From Paenibacillus sp. FSL R5-0490 (GTDB taxonomy: Bacteria > Bacillota > Bacilli > Bacillales > Cytobacillaceae): a stretch of DNA of 64,000 bases. The notes beneath the pieces were generated by a model that searched no databases, had not been told where the DNA came from, and was given only the letters and a program-made list of their open reading frames with translations. Of the stretch, positions 6,860 through 14,736 are shown in pieces. Position 1 is the first letter of the stretch, and every line of letters begins with the position of its first letter. The translations under genes and the position numbers were made by a program. The DNA is taken from contig NZ_MRTQ01000002.1 in NCBI RefSeq assembly GCF_001956215.1, positions 62,001 through 126,000 on the forward strand. The letters run 5' to 3'.

Positions 6860-9172
6860 ATGACACAGCAGAATAGACAGGCTAAATCAGATGATATTAA
6901 GGTCGGCCATTGGATAAATGAGCTTGATCAATACGGATACATAAAAAATGAAGCAGAGCTGCTAAATGTAATTAAGAATATGAATGAAAAGACAAATCCA
7001 GGTCTGCTTTCGGAATTATTGGCCCTGGCTGCTATCTCCCGGTTCAATAAGAATACTGATGATACTCTTGCCAGTGCATGGCTGCAGAAAGCAGTTGAAC
7101 TGGACACTGGCAATACAATGGCAGCAGCCCAATTAGGAAAATCCGAATGGAAAAATAAAAGTAATCTTCTTGAAACCCTGACTTTCCCGCCGATTCGGGA
7201 AACCGATAACAGGGCAGCCAAAAAGAAAACAGCTGAGCAATTTATTGAAATTTGCCGAAGCTTCATGAACAAAGCGGATGACGAGTTAGAAGACCTGCAG
7301 AAAAAGCAGCATGCCTATGAGGATGCGGAATACCGGAAGTTGACTGAAATACTTGATAAAGCTATTGAAGAGACAGCTTTTCTTTTAAAGGCTTCTGAGG
7401 AATATGAACAATCTATATCAGGTGTCTTCCATACTTCAACATACTATACAGATATGAAAAACCACTTAAGTGCCATCAACAGACTTAAAAATGATTGGAA
7501 AGAGATATTTGAATCAGAGGAAGAGGAATCCGATGTACAAACCGATCCACTGAATGAACTTAATGACATGGTTGGGCTTAACTCGGTCAAAAGCAGAGTT
7601 CATGACTTTTACCGGTTTTTAAAATATCAAAACGAACGCAAGTCACTTGGTTTTCAGACAAAGGATGAACTCAGCCTTAATATGATACTAACCGGGAATC
7701 CAGGTACGGGAAAAACAACTATCGCACGGCTTTTGGCGAAGATTTATCATAGCCTTGGTGTTTTGCCTCGGGAAGAAGTAATCGAAGCGGACCGGTCACA
7801 GCTGGTTGGCGGATTTGTCGGACAAACAGAAGAAAATGTCAGAGCGGCAGTTGAAAAGGCGATCGGCGGTGTACTGTTCATTGATGAGGCTTACAGCTTA
7901 AAGCGTGAGGGTCAGACTGGCAGCGATTATGGACAAACTGCCATTGATACACTTGTATCACTGATGACCGGAACTGAATACGGAGGAAAGTTTGCGGTAA
8001 TTATGGCCGGTTATCCTGAAGAAATGAGACAATTTCTGGACAGTAATCCTGGTCTCCGCAGCCGTTTCCCGGAGTCAAACTTTATTGCGCTGCCTGATTA
8101 TTCGAATGGGGAGCTATTGCAGATTGCTGAGAAGCTGTCAGCCGATAATGATTATGTTCTAACAGAAGGAGCAAAACAGGAACTGGGCAAACGTATTGAA
8201 AAAGAGCGGGTTGATGATACATTCGGTAATGCCAGGACTGTAAGAAACATTGTTCTGGATGCGATTTTTAAAAAAGGCTCTCAAGCAAAAAGTAATGAAA
8301 ACATCATGTCTTATACACTTTTGGAAAAAGAAGATTTTGAAAGTGAAGAAGAAGAAAAGCTGATGAATCCTCGGGAGCAGCTTGACCGGCTGATCGGACT
8401 TGAAACAGTTAAAAAAGAAGTTCAAAACTTAGTGTCCTTTGTTAAAATGCAGCAGGTGCGTCGTGAAAGAGGTCTTCCGGTTGTACCAATCCAGCTTCAT
8501 TCAGTATTTACCGGTAATCCGGGAACAGGAAAAACGACTGTAGCAAAGATTTATGCAGAATTGCTGAAGGAATGCGGATTTCTCAAACGCGGACATTTGA
8601 TAGTTGCGAGCCGTGCTGATTTTGTAGCGGGCTATGTTGGCCAAACTGCTATCAAGACAAAGAAAAAGATAAGAGAGGCATTGGGTGGTGTCCTATTCAT
8701 TGATGAGGCATATTCACTTCTTTCCCAGACATCAGGAGATTTTGGCAAAGAAGTCATTGATACGTTAGTGGATGAAATGACAAAGCATAATGAAAATCTT
8801 GTCGTTGTTTTGGCAGGCTACCCGAATGAAATGGAGAAGCTAATGTCAAGTAACCCAGGGTTGAAATCCCGATTCAAAAAGTTCTTTCATTTCAAAGATT
8901 ATTCAACCGCAGAGCTCCTGGAAATTATTATTTCGTATGCTGGAAAATATGAATACACTCTAACGGAGGAAGCAAAGGATTACCTTAACCACACTTTATC
9001 AAAGATTGAAGTAAACGGGAATGGACGTTTTGCGGCCAATCTTGCTGATGAGGCCATTCAGGCACAGGCCATGAGAATTGTTTCAGCACTTGCTGAGGAT
9101 ATTGAGCAGGTAAGCATTTTGGAGAAGCCGGATTTCGAAATCGCTTTAAATAAAATTAGTAAAGGGGAATAG
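6860..9172 (+). CDS. Tandem AAA+ ATPase of the CbxX/SpoVK family
   Basis: A 770-residue cytoplasmic protein. An N-terminal helical region (~1-220, TPR-like with a coiled coil near 130-220) is followed by two AAA+ modules. Walker A GNPGTGKTT occurs at ~279 and again at ~552; each module has Walker B LFIDEAYSL, an AGYP sensor segment and an arginine finger in PGLRSRF or PGLKSRF. Each module resembles SpoVK, a single-module protein of ~320 aa needed for spore maturation, so this is a duplicated version. The stop is 2 nt before the yneP start, implying translational coupling. The substrate is unknown; remodelling of a protein complex during sporulation is a family-based guess. Confidence 0.8.
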   Translation: MTQQNRQAKSDDIKVGHWINELDQYGYIKNEAELLNVIKNMNEKTNPGLLSELLALAAISRFNKNTDDTLASAWLQKAVELDTGNTMAAAQLGKSEWKNKSNLLETLTFPPIRETDNRAAKKKTAEQFIEICRSFMNKADDELEDLQKKQHAYEDAEYRKLTEILDKAIEETAFLLKASEEYEQSISGVFHTSTYYTDMKNHLSAINRLKNDWKEIFESEEEESDVQTDPLNELNDMVGLNSVKSRVHDFYRFLKYQNERKSLGFQTKDELSLNMILTGNPGTGKTTIARLLAKIYHSLGVLPREEVIEADRSQLVGGFVGQTEENVRAAVEKAIGGVLFIDEAYSLKREGQTGSDYGQTAIDTLVSLMTGTEYGGKFAVIMAGYPEEMRQFLDSNPGLRSRFPESNFIALPDYSNGELLQIAEKLSADNDYVLTEGAKQELGKRIEKERVDDTFGNARTVRNIVLDAIFKKGSQAKSNENIMSYTLLEKEDFESEEEEKLMNPREQLDRLIGLETVKKEVQNLVSFVKMQQVRRERGLPVVPIQLHSVFTGNPGTGKTTVAKIYAELLKECGFLKRGHLIVASRADFVAGYVGQTAIKTKKKIREALGGVLFIDEAYSLLSQTSGDFGKEVIDTLVDEMTKHNENLVVVLAGYPNEMEKLMSSNPGLKSRFKKFFHFKDYSTAELLEIIISYAGKYEYTLTEEAKDYLNHTLSKIEVNGNGRFAANLADEAIQAQAMRIVSALAEDIEQVSILEKPDFEIALNKISKGE

Positions 9173-9174
9173 GG

Positions 9175-9612
9175 ATGCTCATCTCAACAAAAGAAATAGA
9201 GGTAAGGTATGCAGAAACAGATCAAATGGGAGTAGTATACCACGCCAATTACCTGGTATGGATGGAACTTGGCCGGACACAGATCATTAAAGATCTTGGA
9301 TTCAGCTATGCTGAAATGGAGAAGGATGGAATTATCTCTCCTGTTCTGGATATTCTTGCTTCTTATAAAAAACCATTGCGCTACGGGCAGACTGCCACAA
9401 TTAAAACCTGGATCGAAGAGTATGACGGTTTCCGCGTCAGCTACGGATATGAAATATTCAATGATGAAGGAGAGCTTGCCGTAACAGGCTTGTCAAAGCA
9501 TGTTTGCGTCAAGAAGGATAATTTCCGGCCAATTTCAATAAAAAAGAAATATCCTGATTGGCATGAAGCATATGAACAAGCGAAAAAGCTTCCTGAAGGT
9601 GCTGTCAGATAA
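9175..9612 (+). CDS. yneP: Acyl-CoA thioesterase, 4HBT (YbgC/FadM) family
   Basis: A 145-residue single hotdog-fold protein. The signature RYAETDQMGVVYHANYLVW contains the catalytic Asp and the Y-H-A-N-Y motif of YbgC-like acyl-CoA thioesterases. The next helix, M-E-x-x-R, is also typical. It probably hydrolyses acyl-CoA in the cytoplasm; the chain-length preference cannot be read. It starts 2 nt after the AAA+ gene with GGGGAATAGGG as ribosome binding site, and is followed by a short repeat remnant. Corresponds in position to B. subtilis yneP. Confidence 0.85.
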   Translation: MLISTKEIEVRYAETDQMGVVYHANYLVWMELGRTQIIKDLGFSYAEMEKDGIISPVLDILASYKKPLRYGQTATIKTWIEEYDGFRVSYGYEIFNDEGELAVTGLSKHVCVKKDNFRPISIKKKYPDWHEAYEQAKKLPEGAVR

Positions 9613-9658
9613 GTGAAACTTCAATCAGTGGGAGTCTTACTGCCTTGACCTGCGATAA
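9613..9658. repeat. Deletion derivative of the 1131-1452 repeat element
   Basis: GTGAAACTTCAA-CAGTGGGAG matches (in reverse orientation) the sspO-side end of the 1131-1452 element, and GTCTTACTGCC..TGCGATAA matches its other end. The two ends are joined and the tandem units are missing, leaving a minimal copy directly after the yneP stop. Confidence 0.6.
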
Positions 9659-9679
9659 ACTAAAGGATGGAGAATAGAA

Positions 9680-9979
9680 ATGGCATTCGGCCTTCGAAGA
9701 AAAGATCTTCAAGAATGGAAGAGGAAAATAGACCGTGGAGAAATTGCTTTTTTAACTCATTATTGGCTGGATGAGCGGTTCCCTGGGTGTAAAACGGTCA
9801 CAAAGGTCGGCTGTTCAGATTTGAAGAAATTGATTGATTGGGGAGAATCGCATGGCCTTAAGCCAGAGTGGATTGATTATCGGACTGATGGCTACTCACA
9901 CTTTGATTTGATTGGGGCCAGGCAGAAGGAAATCCTTGAAAAAGAGAAGCTATTGGAGCAGTTGGAACAGCTGGAATGA
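9680..9979 (+). CDS. yneQ: Conserved small protein YneQ
   Basis: A 99-residue soluble protein with a basic N-terminus (FGLRRKDLQEWKRKIDRGEI), a central GCKTVTKVGCSD-type stretch with two cysteines, and a charged C-terminal helix EKEKLLEQLEQLE. Position between the thioesterase and the HesB-like gene, and size, match B. subtilis yneQ, whose function is not known. The ATG is preceded by GGATGGAG. A bidirectional terminator separates it from the convergent yneR. Confidence 0.75.
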   Translation: MAFGLRRKDLQEWKRKIDRGEIAFLTHYWLDERFPGCKTVTKVGCSDLKKLIDWGESHGLKPEWIDYRTDGYSHFDLIGARQKEILEKEKLLEQLEQLE

Positions 9980-10042
9980 GAAAGGCGGAAGGCGCCTGGG
10001 AGCTAGACAGTTATCCAGCTTAAGAATTATTCTTAACTACCT

Positions 10043-10075
10043 AAAAAAAAGAAGCAGGCGGTGTCTGCTTCTTTT
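10043..10075. terminator. Bidirectional terminator between yneQ and yneR
   Basis: Stem AGAAGCAG / CTGCTTCT flanked by an A8 run on one side and TTTT on the other. Confidence 0.8.
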
Positions 10076-10367
10076 ACTCATTGTTATATTTGAATTCAGG
10101 CTCCTGTGCTTTTTCATTAAATGTCACGACTAAATCGTGATTATCAAAATACCATAAGTCCTTTTCTTCGATAAAGTAAGTAATTCCGTTTTTTTCGGTC
10201 TGCACTCCAGCGTCGTGTGGCTGTTCATTCGAGACCCCTAATGAAAATCCCTGCTGCACAGTGCTGCAGCCTCCATACCTTGCAAAAAAGCGGACATAGT
10301 CACCCTTATTTAAGAGCATTTCCTCCTGATACCATTGGGCAGCCTGATCTTCGATATGTATGTTCAT
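10074..10367 (-). CDS. yneR: HesB/IscA-like protein YneR
   Basis: A 97-residue protein of the HesB-like (YneR) family, related to A-type Fe-S carriers but lacking the full three-cysteine set: only the GGCST cysteine is evident. The N-terminus MNIHIEDQAAQWYQEEM and the FFARYGGCSTVQQGFSLGV core are typical of YneR. ATG at 10367 follows GGAGGAGG at 8-nt spacing; longer in-frame starts have no RBS. Likely cytoplasmic. The role is unknown, and loss of the other cysteines argues against a classic scaffold. Confidence 0.8.
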   Translation of the reverse strand: MNIHIEDQAAQWYQEEMLLNKGDYVRFFARYGGCSTVQQGFSLGVSNEQPHDAGVQTEKNGITYFIEEKDLWYFDNHDLVVTFNEKAQEPEFKYNNE

Positions 10368-10473
10368 TTGAAATTCCTCCTCCTGGGTGATAGTCATATT
10401 ATAGGCTAGTTTTTCCCTGTGTGCGAATAAAATGTCTGTTTCATTTCTTTTTTGATGCCATGTCAGCATTCAA

Positions 10474-11286
10474 CTAGCCCGGAAAAGATATTAAACCGCT
10501 TAATATCATAAATACGTTCATGGCCATATGCCATATGAAAGCAGGAAAGATGCTTTGGGATTTCACTGTGACGGCCGCGTAAAATATCCCGCCGACAGCA
10601 AACAGAAGACACAAAATAAATGAGTAGCCAAGCATCATATGAGAAAATCCAAATGCCAGCCCGGAAAAAAGAACTGCTGCCTTTTCACCTGACAGTTCAG
10701 CCATTCTGGATAAGATGATTCCTCTCCATAAAAGCTCTTCCATTAGTCCATTTACAATTGAGAAGCCAATCAGGAATATCAAAAAGTCCCTTGAAAACGA
10801 GTTATCTGCTGAAAAAATAGAATAAGCAAATCCGGCAAAATTAATTAGGATAGCAATCATAAGAAAATGTTTTATTTTTATTGAATGGAAACCGCTCCAT
10901 ATAAATGGGAAAAATATGAGGGAATTCCAATCCGGTTTTTGCAGAAAGGGGATAGCCGTTTTATTAAACTTTATTGAAATATAGACCAGAATCAGGATCG
11001 GGATCGCCAAAAGAAGCCTATTTATTATCATTAAGATATAGTATGGAAGAGGCAGTGCATCAAGCAGCTTATCGCCATAAAGAAACAAAAGGCTGCCTGT
11101 TAAATAACCGGCAATGGTCCAGGAAAAAACACGCTCCTGCTTTGAGAGGAGCAATAAAAAAATGATAAGTCCAAACGAAAGTATGAAAGCTAAAGCGAAA
11201 AGCTTCAATTGAAAAAGCAATACGCCAGCGGTGAATACACTTAGCTGCAAAAAAGGAAGAGACTTATTAACGTAAGCGGTTTTCAT
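10474..11286 (-). CDS. CPBP-family intramembrane metalloprotease (Abi/CAAX protease-like)
   Basis: A 270-residue polytopic protein with about eight membrane segments. The CPBP motifs are present in the C-terminal half: EELLWRG (EExxxR, catalytic Glu pair), FGFSH (FxxxH) and a late HMAMN (HxxxN). Members cleave within or near the membrane; in Bacillus some protect against self-made bacteriocins, but no bacteriocin gene is nearby. ATG at 11286 follows GGGAGG at 7-nt spacing. It runs in the same direction as the downstream yneR. Confidence 0.8.
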   Translation of the reverse strand: MKTAYVNKSLPFLQLSVFTAGVLLFQLKLFALAFILSFGLIIFLLLLSKQERVFSWTIAGYLTGSLLFLYGDKLLDALPLPYYILMIINRLLLAIPILILVYISIKFNKTAIPFLQKPDWNSLIFFPFIWSGFHSIKIKHFLMIAILINFAGFAYSIFSADNSFSRDFLIFLIGFSIVNGLMEELLWRGIILSRMAELSGEKAAVLFSGLAFGFSHMMLGYSFILCLLFAVGGIFYAAVTVKSQSIFPAFIWHMAMNVFMILSGLISFPG

Positions 11287-11330
11287 AATCGAACCTCCCT
11301 GCATACAAGATATTTTACCATTTTTTACAC

Positions 11331-11353
11331 AAAAAAAGCGCTATAAAGCGCTT
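11331..11353 (-). terminator. capA-like gene terminator
   Basis: Stem AAGCGC / GCGCTT overlapping the stop codon of the CapA-like gene, followed on the minus strand by seven T. Confidence 0.65.
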
Positions 11354-12513
11354 CACTGAACATTTCCCATCATATGTTTCATAATTTCGGCAAATTTGGA
11401 CTTTGCATGGGGTAAACCAAAGCTTGCAGCATCCTCGAGCGGCACGATCCGGTAATTTTTCAGCTGTTTATTGCTGACGTAGGTCGGGACGAAGCCAGGA
11501 TCGGAAAGTTTGATATCCACCCCATTTTGATCAATATATTTTGTAACCTCCACGGTTGCAAGTCCGCCTATATCCTTATAATCGCGCATCTGTCCGGATA
11601 AGAAATTGCCAAGCGAGTATACGACCAATGACCGGCCGCCGTCTTTTCTGTCAATCCACTCCATAGGCTGAAGAACATGCGGATGGTGGCCGAAGATAAT
11701 GTCAACACCTTCATTTACGAGAGTCTCAGCTAATCTCTTTTGCTCCTCTGTTGGCTGAAGCTCGTATTCATCTCCCCAATGCATACTCATCACAACGACG
11801 TCAGCTCCTTCTTTAGCCCGTTTAATTTCTTTTTTCATTGCGGTTTCATCAATGAGATTTACGAAGTAATCTTTCCCTGACGGAACGGGAATTCCGTTTG
11901 TGCCGTATGTATAAGAAAGATAGGCAACTTTAATTCCGTTTTTGCCGAGTATTTTCAAGGTTTGCTGCTCACTTGGTGTTCTGTTTGTTCCCACATGCGG
12001 CAATCCAATTTGGTCCATATAATCCAGAGATGCTTCCAAGCCCTTGACTCCCTTATCGAGTGAATGGTTATTGGCAGTTGAAACAATATCAACGCCTGCA
12101 TCAATGAGAGCATTCCCCACTTCCTGAGGGCTGTTGAACATTGGGTAACTGGAAATTCCTATTTCAGGGCCGCCCAGAATAGTCTCCTGATTGGCAAGTA
12201 AGAGATCGGGTGTACTTAATAGCGATTTTGCATGTTCAAACATCGGTTTGAAATCATAGGCTGTTTTTGTTTTTGCATCATTATATACCCAATCATGTAT
12301 AAGGATGTCTCCAATAGCTCCCAAGGTCACCCTTTCAATAAGGATTTTATTACCCTCGGCAGTTTCCCTGTTTTCAGCATGCAATTGAAAAGATTTGGCT
12401 TCGGCTGCCTCAGCCTTATATTCAGTGTGCATTTTATAGATTAAGAGACACGGGCAAATTACTAATGTGGTACAGAAAAATGCAGATAACAGGAAGGCTT
12501 TGCTGTTTTTCAT
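11353..12513 (-). CDS. CapA/PgsA-like exported metallophosphoesterase-fold protein
   Basis: A 386-residue protein with an N-terminal signal anchor (~6-27) and a PGA_cap domain. The motifs GDILIHD, NQET, STANNHSLDKG, MHWGDEY and FGHHPHVLQP are those of the CapA/YwtB family. Family members take part in poly-gamma-glutamate synthesis or export, but no capB/capC genes are adjacent, so that role is not supported here. The predicted face is extracytoplasmic. ATG at 12513 follows AAGGGGAT; longer frames lack an RBS and would put a second hydrophobic stretch in front. Confidence 0.8.
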   Translation of the reverse strand: MKNSKAFLLSAFFCTTLVICPCLLIYKMHTEYKAEAAEAKSFQLHAENRETAEGNKILIERVTLGAIGDILIHDWVYNDAKTKTAYDFKPMFEHAKSLLSTPDLLLANQETILGGPEIGISSYPMFNSPQEVGNALIDAGVDIVSTANNHSLDKGVKGLEASLDYMDQIGLPHVGTNRTPSEQQTLKILGKNGIKVAYLSYTYGTNGIPVPSGKDYFVNLIDETAMKKEIKRAKEGADVVVMSMHWGDEYELQPTEEQKRLAETLVNEGVDIIFGHHPHVLQPMEWIDRKDGGRSLVVYSLGNFLSGQMRDYKDIGGLATVEVTKYIDQNGVDIKLSDPGFVPTYVSNKQLKNYRIVPLEDAASFGLPHAKSKFAEIMKHMMGNVQ

Positions 12514-12627
12514 CAAAATTATCCCCTTAATATAAAGCATCATAAAATATATTAATAGTCTAATTTTAATATGAACTTTTGCATTTTTCATCATTTTCTG
12601 CAATTTTTCCATCATATTTAATGCCTT

Positions 12628-13356
12628 TTATTGGTTCGAAGCCATAGGAAGTTCAATTGTAAAAACACTGCCTTGTGAAAGAGTGGATTGGACTATAATT
12701 CTGCCATTATGTTCCTCAATTATTTTCCGGCATATTGACAGACCAATGCCAGTCCCTTTTTCTTTCGTTGTATAAAATGGAACAAATAATCTGTTAATCG
12801 TTTCTTCTGTCATGCCCGGTCCATTGTCCTCAATAATGATTTGGGCTTTACGGCTGTTTGATTTGGCAGTCAGGCAAACCTTTCCTTCTCCTGCATGAGC
12901 GTCTTCACATGCCTCAAGTGCATTTTTAATTAAATTGATCAGTACTTGCTTTATCTTATTAGAATCACCATAGATGGTGGGCTCTCCAGGACATAGGTTA
13001 ACTGAAAGGTTTATTTTTTTTATATTTGCCTGATTTTCGAATGAAATCTTCATTTCCTGAATCAATGTGTTTAAGTCTACTTCGGTTTTCTTGTTTAATC
13101 CAGGTTTCGATGCATTTAGAAATTCATAAATCATATCATTTGCCCTATTAATCTCATCAATGGCAATTTGGGCGTACTGTTCTTTGCCGATTTCAACTAA
13201 ATGGGGCATCAAGAGCTGCATAAACCCTTTCACTGTTGTCAGCGGATTTCTTATTTCATGGGCTAATGCTGCTGCCAGCTGACTGCCGCTTTCGCAGATT
13301 TCTCTTTCTGCTTTTTTTATATATCTGTTTTTTTCCTTTTCCATCTCATTGTTCAT
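12628..13356 (-). CDS. Orphan sensor-less histidine kinase
   Basis: A 242-residue soluble protein consisting only of a HisKA dimerisation domain (HEIRNPLTTVKGF, phospho-His near residue 33) and a HATPase domain with N-box NLIKNALEAC, G1 DNGPGM, F-box PFYTTK and G2 GTGIGLS. The core resembles sporulation kinases (KinA-E), which feed Spo0F, but there is no PAS or membrane sensor, only a ~20-residue charged N-terminus. No response regulator is adjacent. It is probably a phosphorelay kinase whose input comes from a partner protein; this is inference. The start ATG has only a weak RBS. Confidence 0.8.
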   Translation of the reverse strand: MNNEMEKEKNRYIKKAEREICESGSQLAAALAHEIRNPLTTVKGFMQLLMPHLVEIGKEQYAQIAIDEINRANDMIYEFLNASKPGLNKKTEVDLNTLIQEMKISFENQANIKKINLSVNLCPGEPTIYGDSNKIKQVLINLIKNALEACEDAHAGEGKVCLTAKSNSRKAQIIIEDNGPGMTEETINRLFVPFYTTKEKGTGIGLSICRKIIEEHNGRIIVQSTLSQGSVFTIELPMASNQ

Positions 13357-13455
13357 CCTAACATTAGCGTTTTCGGCAAAAGTTAAGCCTAAACTAATGT
13401 ATGGCGAAAGATATCAATTTATGTTTTTTTATGTATAAAAATTTTTTCGCAAAGT

Positions 13456-13487
13456 AAAAAACAGCAGATAAAAGGTCTGCTGTTTTG
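13456..13487 (-). terminator. plsY terminator
   Basis: Stem AAAACAGCAGA / TCTGCTGTTTT lies 17 bp after the plsY stop (minus strand), followed by a T-rich run (TTTTTTACTTT). Confidence 0.75.
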
Positions 13488-13503
13488 CATTGACGGCTGG
13501 ATT

Positions 13504-14088
13504 TCAGCCAAGCCATTTTATTTTGGGTTCGGTTTTGTCCCTGATTCGTTTAATGTTTGCCCTATGCCTGTAAATAACAAAGAATCCCAGGATAGAAACA
13601 ACTATAATCAGGGGTATGTCACCTAGTATAAGAGCGTAAATGATGGATGCTGCTGCTGCCAGAATAGAGGATAATGACACATACTTGGTTATGTAAAGGC
13701 TTAAGAAGAAAACACCCAATATGATAAGAAACATGAACGGTACATAGGCTAATAGCACTCCGCCTGAGGTTGCCACCGCTTTTCCTCCGCGAAAACCGGC
13801 AAACAGAGGGTACATATGTCCAATAACAGCAAAAATTCCGGCTATAAGGTGATGCATATCCGATCCAAAGAACAAGGGAAGTGATGCAGCAAGGGTGCCT
13901 TTTAGGATATCAGCTATGGTCACGATCATGCCGGCCTTAACTCCAAGTGTCCGAAAAGTATTGGTACCGCCTAGATTTCCGCTGCCATGCTCTCGAATAT
14001 CCACTCCATAAAAAAGTTTTCCTACAATTAAACCAGAAGGAATGGAGCCAAGTAAATAAGCTAAAATAATGATAATTCCATAAATCAT
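13504..14088 (-). CDS. plsY: Acyl-phosphate:glycerol-3-phosphate acyltransferase
   Basis: A 194-residue membrane protein that transfers the acyl group from acyl-phosphate to glycerol-3-phosphate, the first acylation in phospholipid synthesis. It has five membrane segments. The three PlsY cytoplasmic motifs are visible: [12 protein letters not shown] (motif 1), [18 protein letters not shown] (motif 2) and a C-terminal RHRANIKRI segment (motif 3). In B. subtilis plsY (yneS) is followed by yneT and parE; here the next ~28 kb, mostly purine genes, separates them. Confidence 0.95.
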   Translation of the reverse strand: MIYGIIIILAYLLGSIPSGLIVGKLFYGVDIREHGSGNLGGTNTFRTLGVKAGMIVTIADILKGTLAASLPLFFGSDMHHLIAGIFAVIGHMYPLFAGFRGGKAVATSGGVLLAYVPFMFLIILGVFFLSLYITKYVSLSSILAAAASIIYALILGDIPLIIVVSILGFFVIYRHRANIKRIRDKTEPKIKWLG

Positions 14089-14282
14089 AAGAACTCTCCT
14101 TCATACTTTCTATGTTAGTATATTGTACCATGTGAGCAAAGCAGCATACCATGTGCAATTAAAAAGAAGTCCAATTTATTTCACCGGGGGCTTCAAACTC
14201 TCTGGCTTGTGTTTGATATGTTTGACACCGGGTATTAGTAGACTGTCACAGCAATCAAATCCAATTAAAGGAGAGATTCAGC

Positions 14283-14606
14283 ATGGAACAAAATATGAAT
14301 AGCGTAAATGGACAAGCAGCCAATGTAGAGGGAAAGCTAGATAATATGGGGAGCGAAAAGAAAGATGAAATACTTTCAAGCTTTGACGGATTTAAAGATT
14401 ATTTAAGCGGTAAGGTTTCCATGGGACAGAAAATGGGCATGGATGAGGAGCAGCTTGCTAATACTGCTCAAAAGGTTGGAGATTATCTGGCTTCCAAAGA
14501 AGAACCGAGAAACCGTGAAGAAAAGCTACTTCAGGAATTGTGGAAGGTAGGAACAGAAGAAGAAAAGCATAAGCTGTCTCATATGCTTGTAAAGCTTGTT
14601 GGCTAA
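14283..14606 (+). CDS. DUF3243 family protein
   Basis: A 107-residue acidic helical protein. The segment FDGFKDYLSGKVSMGQKMGM followed by GDYLASKEEPRNREEKLLQELW and a final HMLVKLV is the DUF3243 (YmfJ-type) pattern. Function is unknown; members are widespread in spore-formers. It has an extra ~25-residue N-terminal extension (NSVNGQAANVEGKLDNMG). ATG at 14283 follows AAAGGAGAG, and a terminator follows. Confidence 0.75.
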   Translation: MEQNMNSVNGQAANVEGKLDNMGSEKKDEILSSFDGFKDYLSGKVSMGQKMGMDEEQLANTAQKVGDYLASKEEPRNREEKLLQELWKVGTEEEKHKLSHMLVKLVG

Positions 14607-14622
14607 TAATATAGATAAATGG

Positions 14623-14652
14623 CGAAGGCACCCGGCCTTCGTCTTTTATTTT
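14623..14652 (+). terminator. DUF3243 gene terminator
   Basis: Stem CGAAGGC / GCCTTCG with CTTTTATTTT tail. Confidence 0.75.
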
Positions 14653-14704
14653 GCCTGAAGGCGCATAGATGAGTTTACAATAGTCAAAAATGGTCTATAT
14701 ATAG

Positions 14705-14718
14705 TTATCGCAGTCTAA
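14705..14718 (+). repeat. Terminal fragment of the 1131-1452 repeat
   Basis: TTATCGCAGTCTAA is identical to the left end of the repeat element at 1131-1144. It lies just before the ribosome binding site of the phospholipase-D-like gene. Only this 14-bp end is recognisable. Confidence 0.4.
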
Positions 14719-14736
14719 GGAGCAGGGGGAGTCTTG

